Shown here piece after piece: positions 6,271-9,454 of a stretch of DNA of 9,454 nucleotides (its first letter is position 1; every line of letters begins with the position of its first letter). This DNA comes from Opitutia bacterium (lineage in GTDB: Bacteria > Verrucomicrobiota > Verrucomicrobiae > Opitutales > UBA953). The notes under the pieces are model-generated. The model was not told the DNA's origin, did not search any database, and was given only the letters and a program-made list of their open reading frames with translations. The position numbers were made by a program, and so were the translations under genes. The stretch covers positions 1 to 9,454 of the forward strand of contig CANKZO010000077.1 of the NCBI GenBank assembly GCA_947488485.1. The letters run 5' to 3'.

Positions 6271-6897
6271 TCAAAGAATCCGCGCGGGGATACCGACGAC
6301 GGTCACCGCGGCGGGGACATCCGTGACGACCACGGCGCCTGCGCCGACGACTGCCCGACTACCGACGCTCTTGCCAGGAATGATGCTGGCGCGGGAGCCG
6401 AGGAAGACGCGGTCGGCGACCCGGACGTGCCCGGTGATATCGCACTGAGCGCTGAGCGAGGTCCACGGCCCGAGGCGGGCGTCATGTCCGATGGTACAAT
6501 TGAGATTCACCATGGCGAATTCGCCGACGTCGATATCGACGGAGAGGATCGCGCCTGGGCAGACGACCACGCCACGGCCGAGCGTGACACGGGCGCCGAT
6601 GATGGCCGAAGGATGAATGAAGGTGAGGAACTCGGCACCGGCCGAGACCAACGGGGCGACGAGCTTCTCCTTGAGCGTAGGCATGCCGAGGCCGACGAGA
6701 TAGAGCTGATCGGCGAGCGGACGATGACCGGCCAAGGGGAAGACGGGCGCGAATGAACCAAAGGCTTTCAGGGCCTCGGGATTATCGTCCAGGAAGCCAG
6801 CGAGCTGCCATTGGCGGCCGCAGTCCGGATGCTGACTGGCCCAGGCGTAGAGTTCCCGGCCGAAACCGCCGGCGCCGACGATGAGGAGTTTCTTCAT
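6271..6897 (-). CDS. NeuD/PglD-type sugar O/N-acyltransferase
   Basis: The 208-residue protein has the two-part layout of the family. An N-terminal Rossmann-like domain opens with KKLLIVGAGGFGRELY (2-17), and a left-handed beta helix of hexapeptide repeats runs from about 97 to 195. NLNCTIGHDARLG (131-143) carries H138, at the position of the catalytic histidine of PglD. The usual reaction moves an acyl group from acetyl-CoA to a 4-amino group of a UDP-sugar (PglD, EpsM) or to sialic acid hydroxyls (NeuD). The aminotransferase further down the operon would supply the amino sugar. The start overlaps the carrier-protein stop (ATGA, 6894-6897), so an acyl-ACP donor instead of acetyl-CoA is possible but unproved. 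No Shine-Dalgarno sequence is present. Confidence 0.92.
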   Translation of the reverse strand: MKKLLIVGAGGFGRELYAWASQHPDCGRQWQLAGFLDDNPEALKAFGSFAPVFPLAGHRPLADQLYLVGLGMPTLKEKLVAPLVSAGAEFLTFIHPSAIIGARVTLGRGVVVCPGAILSVDIDVGEFAMVNLNCTIGHDARLGPWTSLSAQCDITGHVRVADRVFLGSRASIIPGKSVGSRAVVGAGAVVVTDVPAAVTVVGIPARIL

Positions 6898-7118
6898 GAG
6901 AGGGATTCGATGAGATCGAGGAGATCAGCCATGGTGTGGCAGGCGCGGATCTGCGGGCCGCGGACTTCGAGGTCATGCACATGCTCGCAGTGCGAGACGA
7001 CGAGCAGGATAGCCAAGGAGTCCCAGCCGGGCAAGGCGCCGAGGTCAGAGGTTTCCTCCGCCCGTGCGAGCACGTCGACGTCGGCCCGGAGGGCGTTGAG
7101 CATTTCGAGCCGGGTCAT
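6894..7118 (-). CDS. Acyl carrier protein (dedicated, glycan locus)
   Basis: The chosen start gives a 74-residue protein with an ACP layout: helix 1 (RLEMLNALRADV), a loop, then GWDSLAILLVV (31-41), in which S34 of the D-S-L motif is the site for 4'-phosphopantetheine, followed by the recognition helix and the closing helix (TMADLLDLIESL). The ATG at 7116-7118 overlaps the KAS III stop as ATGA; a longer in-frame start at 7181 would add 21 Arg/Pro-rich residues inside the KAS III gene and is rejected. It would carry the acyl chain made or accepted by the adjoining KAS III enzyme. Unlike housekeeping AcpP it is not in a fab cluster, and its surface is less acidic, with several His and Arg residues, suggesting a specialised partner set. 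Confidence 0.88.
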   Translation of the reverse strand: MTRLEMLNALRADVDVLARAEETSDLGALPGWDSLAILLVVSHCEHVHDLEVRGPQIRACHTMADLLDLIESLS

Positions 7119-8179
7119 CGCGGGAGAGTAAGGATAGGAGCGGTGGTCAGCGGGCCGAGTTCGCCCGCGAACGCGCCCCACGAGAGGCCGACGCCATAGC
7201 CGCAGCCGGCGACCTTGAGCGGTCCGCTGGTGAGACGTTCGCCGAGCCCGTCAAGGAGGGCGCAGGGAATGGAGGCCGAGCTCTGGTTGCCGTAACGCTC
7301 GACGACCCCCATGGGCGTGCGGGCTTCGGCGACGCCGATCTTCTTGGCCAGCGTGGAGAGGATGAAACGATTGGACTGATGCAGGATCAAGGCGTCGAGC
7401 GACTCGGGCGTGAGGCCGGCATGACGGAGGACGGACTGTACCGCCGTCGGAACCTCGCGGAGGGTGAAGTTGAAGACGTCGGCTCCGTTCATCGCGAGAT
7501 TGGCGTCGTGCCTGCGATTGCCCTCTTGGTCCGTTCGCTCGGCGAGTTCGCCGGCCGGCTGACGCGCCCCACCCTGCCGAACCATGATGGCTTCGGCGCC
7601 TGAGCCGTCGGCACCGAGCACGAAGTGCCAAGGGGCTGCGCGCCCGGTCTTTTCTACGATGGTCGCCGAACCGGCATCCCCGAAGAGCGGATCGGCCGAA
7701 CGGTCGCCAGGATTCGTGAGTCGGCTGAGCGTATCTCCCGCGCACAAGAGCACGCGCGCGGCCCCACCGTGCGCACAGAGCAAGGCAGCCTGATGCAGGC
7801 CATAGACCCAGCCGGAACATCCCAGTGAGAGATCGTAAGCGGGCGCCGACTTGCTCAGGCCCAGGCGTCCATGCAGGAGCGAAGCGTTATTGGGCTGGGC
7901 GTGATCAGGAGTCTGGGTGACGAAGATGACGGCATCGATGGACGTGGCGTCCAAGCCCATCTCGGCCAGCAGTCGCTCGGCGGCATCGGCGCAGAGATCC
8001 AAGGCGGTCACGCCCGGGGCGGCGACACGGCGCTCGCGCAGTCCGATGGTCTGGGCCGTGCGCTCCAAGGCGACGCGATCGACGCCCGCGGCGAGTCCGT
8101 CCGCGATGAAATCACGCACGACCGAACCCGTAGTCACGGCGATCCCGGCGAGACGGATATTGGAGAGGGAGGAGTGCAT
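7115..8179 (-). CDS. 3-oxoacyl-ACP synthase III-like (KAS III, FabH family)
   Basis: The 354-residue thiolase-fold condensing enzyme retains the KAS III triad: C121 in DLSLGCSGWVYGL, H267 in LILHQSNRFI and N298 in RYGNQSSASIP. VIFVTQTPDHAQPNNASLLH (residues 85-103) and the phosphate-region GDAGSATIVE (167-176) also fit. FabH enzymes condense an acyl-CoA primer with malonyl-ACP; those in O-antigen and flagellin-glycan loci are thought to make short 3-hydroxyacyl groups for amino sugars. A dedicated ACP and a sugar acyltransferase follow with 4-base overlaps, supporting that use here. No ketoreductase is in the window. The ATG lies 11 bases from a heptamer array of TATACTC-like units and has no Shine-Dalgarno sequence. 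Hand-counted GC reaches 72-75%, the highest in the window. Confidence 0.93.
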   Translation of the reverse strand: MHSSLSNIRLAGIAVTTGSVVRDFIADGLAAGVDRVALERTAQTIGLRERRVAAPGVTALDLCADAAERLLAEMGLDATSIDAVIFVTQTPDHAQPNNASLLHGRLGLSKSAPAYDLSLGCSGWVYGLHQAALLCAHGGAARVLLCAGDTLSRLTNPGDRSADPLFGDAGSATIVEKTGRAAPWHFVLGADGSGAEAIMVRQGGARQPAGELAERTDQEGNRRHDANLAMNGADVFNFTLREVPTAVQSVLRHAGLTPESLDALILHQSNRFILSTLAKKIGVAEARTPMGVVERYGNQSSASIPCALLDGLGERLTSGPLKVAGCGYGVGLSWGAFAGELGPLTTAPILTLPR

Positions 8180-8189
8180 GGGCTAACGT

Positions 8190-8217
8190 GAGTATAGAGT
8201 ATGGAGTATCGAGTATA
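8190..8217. repeat. Heptamer tandem repeat, GAGTATN type
   Basis: Four exact-length units follow one another: GAGTATA, GAGTATG, GAGTATC and GAGTATA, differing only at the last base. On the minus strand, the transcribed strand of the operon, they read TATACTC, GATACTC, CATACTC and TATACTC, so each offers a -10-like hexamer, but no matching -35 is evident. The array ends 11 bases upstream of the KAS III start codon. Confidence 0.85.
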
Positions 8218-8241
8218 GGAAGCGGCCGGATTAGAGGCTTG

Positions 8242-8267
8242 GTTGACCAGAGGCTCGGAGGCTCAGA
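8242..8267. repeat. 26-bp dispersed repeat, copy B
   Basis: Direct repeat of 3663-3688 with one C/T difference. It is followed, as is copy A, by a GGCCAGTTG stretch and then by a GTAG-headed hairpin. A degenerate inverted relative is seen near 8430-8460. Confidence 0.8.
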
Positions 8268-8281
8268 TGGGGCAAACTAGA

Positions 8282-8392
8282 TGGCCAGTTGACAGGGGAG
8301 ACAGAGGGTTAACTCAAAGGGGGCTGGAGAAGATACAGCTATGTCGTGACGCGGTCCCGACCCTACCCGTTGCATTCCTTGTCAACTGGCCA
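8282..8392. repeat. 13-bp inverted repeat bracketing REP-like element 4
   Basis: TGGCCAGTTGACA at 8282-8294 is the exact reverse complement of TGTCAACTGGCCA at 8380-8392. The 85 bases between the arms contain REP-like element 4. The arms resemble the GTTGACC/GTTGGCC repeats at 3697-3718. No gene lies inside. Confidence 0.7.
8343..8366 (-). repeat. REP-like element 4 (GTAG + hairpin)
   Basis: On the minus strand GTAG (8363-8366), one G, then GTCGGGAC-CGC-GTCACGAC forms an 8-position stem with one mismatch and a three-base loop. Its head (GGGTAGGGTC) closely matches that of element 3 (CGGTAGGGTC). The stem sequence differs from elements 1-3, so it is a diverged or separate subfamily. Confidence 0.55.
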
Positions 8393-8471
8393 ACTTGTCA
8401 ACGAGCCAACTAGCGGTGCCTCTCTCTGATCAACGGAGCCTCTGAGCCTCCGGGCCTCCAGCTTGGCGCTT

Positions 8472-9454
8472 TCAGCGCCCCGCAAACTGCCTCAGCCACG
8501 ATTCCAGACACAATATCGCGAGGAGCGGATAAGCGGCGTCGATTTCGCCGCGGCGATCTGCTTCGAGGAGTTTGAGCGCACCTTCGCCGGAGAAGAGTCC
8601 GGTGGCATCAAGGCGGCCAGAGCGTGCGAGTTCGCGGAGGCGTTCGCCATAGACTCCATGCAAGAGCTGACGCAAGGGGAGGCCGAAGCCGGCCTTGGGT
8701 CGCGTCAGGATTTCGTCGGGCAGGACGCCCTGCAAAGCTCGTCTCAAGACATGCTTACCCTCAGGGCCGCTGATTTTGCGCTCGTCCGCGAGTCGCTCAG
8801 AGAAGGCAATAAGGTCAGGGTCGAGAAAGGGCAGACGAACTTCGACGCCGCAGGCCATGGCCATCTTGTCGGTATAGTTGAGATTATGGTCCGCCAGGAA
8901 GTGCGACCGGTCGAGGTGCAGCATCTGGTTGAGTCGGCTCACGCCGGCCGGGAGTCCGTCAAGGGAACGAACCAGTAGGTCGACGGGGCGATGGACACCC
9001 AAGCTTTCCTTGAAGGCGGGGCTCAGCGCCGGCGCGAGCGTTTCCTGGCTGATCCAGAGAAAGTAACTGGCGAGTCGTTCTTCCGGCTCGGCATCGGCGT
9101 AGCGGAACAGTTTACCAAGACGACGACCTAAGGGGCTATTCGCCTTCAATCCGCTGACCGAGCGACGCAGGAGTGAGCGGGCGGGACGCGGTGCCCAATC
9201 CCAATAGCGCTCGAAGCGTAAGGCGGCGTGACGACGGTATCCGGTAAAGAGGTCATCGCCGCCGGATCCGGAGAGGAGGACTTTGACGCCCCGATCACGG
9301 GCTTCGCGACACACGGCATGGGCGGTAAAGGCGGCGACGTCGGCGGTCGGCTCATCCAGCGTCCAGACCATGCCGTCGAGGTCTGCGAGCGCCGCATCCC
9401 GCAGGACGGCATCATGCAGAGGTGCGCCCAGTCGCCGAGCCATGAGCTCCGCGT
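8472..9454 (-). CDS. Asparagine synthetase-like amidotransferase, C-terminal part, 5' end outside window
   Basis: The frame is open to the right edge, so only the last 327 codons are seen. The ATG at 9441-9443 is internal: the upstream codons continue the family pattern (A-E-L-M-A-R-R-L). VKVLLSGSGGDDLFTGYRRH is the AsnB synthetase-domain motif, usually LSGxGxDExFxGY, and DKMAMACGVEVRLPFLDPDLI is the conserved ATP/aspartate-site region; KAGFGLPL near the C-terminus is also typical. The N-terminal glutaminase domain and the first PP-loop segment would lie beyond the edge. AsnB relatives in polysaccharide loci can amidate sugar acids (WbpS-like) or belong to exosortase-associated EPS operons. 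The glycan context with an EpsI-like gene favours such a role over housekeeping asparagine synthesis. D-D instead of D-E in the motif is a mild variation. The substrate is unknown. Confidence 0.9.
   Translation of the reverse strand, partial: AELMARRLGAPLHDAVLRDAALADLDGMVWTLDEPTADVAAFTAHAVCREARDRGVKVLLSGSGGDDLFTGYRRHAALRFERYWDWAPRPARSLLRRSVSGLKANSPLGRRLGKLFRYADAEPEERLASYFLWISQETLAPALSPAFKESLGVHRPVDLLVRSLDGLPAGVSRLNQMLHLDRSHFLADHNLNYTDKMAMACGVEVRLPFLDPDLIAFSERLADERKISGPEGKHVLRRALQGVLPDEILTRPKAGFGLPLRQLLHGVYGERLRELARSGRLDATGLFSGEGALKLLEADRRGEIDAAYPLLAILCLESWLRQFAGR

Larger units (their letters stand above)
8180..8471. other. 292-base repeat-rich intergenic spacer
   Basis: No coding region is supported here. 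From left to right on the plus strand it holds a heptamer array, a copy of the 26-bp dispersed repeat, one arm of a 13-bp inverted repeat, a GTAG-headed REP-like hairpin, the second arm, then degenerate AACTGGCCAACTTGTC-type repeats (8385-8412) and GAGCCTC repeats (8437-8460) that resemble the reverse complement of the 26-bp module. Any promoter for the KAS III-led run would lie here, but no convincing -35/-10 pair was found. Confidence 0.6.

Noticed and set aside
6049..6756. Plus-strand 235-codon open frame opposite the acyltransferase and EpsI-like genes
   Set aside because: Its product is low-complexity, acidic and rich in Asp, Glu, Gly, Ala and Arg, with no family motif. It mirrors a high-GC minus-strand gene with clear catalytic residues, so it is an antisense shadow.
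6894..7181. Longer 95-residue start for the acyl carrier protein
   Set aside because: The extra N-terminus lies within the KAS III gene, is Arg/Pro-rich and unlike ACP helix 1. The ATG at 7116-7118 gives a standard ACP and a typical ATGA overlap.
8190..8217. CRISPR-like array
   Set aside because: The units are 7 bp and directly adjacent without spacers; no cas gene is present.
8472..9443. ATG at 9441-9443 as the true start of the amidotransferase
   Set aside because: The same frame continues to the window edge with family-like residues, and a protein starting here would lack the glutaminase domain and part of the ATP site.

Overview
The window is a piece of a surface-polysaccharide biosynthesis locus from a high-GC bacterium with a Gram-negative type cell envelope. 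Eight genes read on the minus strand; the ninth, on the plus strand, sits in a separate small inserted cassette. An EpsI-family (exosortase-associated) protein, a free-standing S23 four-helix-bundle gene, the lack of clear Shine-Dalgarno sequences and GTAG-headed intergenic hairpins together suggest Verrucomicrobiota (Opitutales-like). That placement is an inference from gene content, not from a phylogenetic marker.

In the direction of transcription (right to left) the layout is: the C-terminal part of an asparagine-synthetase-like amidotransferase (cut by the right edge); a 292-base repeat-rich spacer; a tightly coupled run of KAS III-like ketoacyl synthase, acyl carrier protein and NeuD/PglD-type sugar acyltransferase, joined by ATGA overlaps; then, one base later, an EpsI-like membrane-anchored protein; a 520-bp cassette bounded by 18-bp perfect inverted repeats and carrying the S23 gene in the opposite direction; a DegT/DnrJ/EryC1/StrS sugar aminotransferase; a spacer with three REP-like hairpins; a GT4 glycosyltransferase; a heptamer repeat; a Wzx-type flippase; and a GT2 glycosyltransferase (cut by the left edge) overlapping the flippase by ATGA.

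The genes fit one pathway. The aminotransferase makes a 4-amino sugar nucleotide. The NeuD-like enzyme N-acylates an amino sugar, perhaps with a special acyl group built by KAS III on the dedicated carrier protein. The amidotransferase would amidate a sugar acid or other precursor, the GT4 and GT2 enzymes add sugars to the lipid-linked chain, and the flippase moves it across the inner membrane. The EpsI-like protein ties the locus to exosortase/EPS biology. Base composition differs by module: hand-counted 60-base lines give roughly 65-75% GC in the middle and right part, about 48-57% in the flippase/GT2 module, and about 45-52% in the S23 cassette.

The most interesting items are the inverted-repeat-bounded S23 cassette between two operon genes, the GTAG-headed REP-like hairpins (one of which supplies the aminotransferase stop codon), and the KAS III-ACP-acyltransferase trio.
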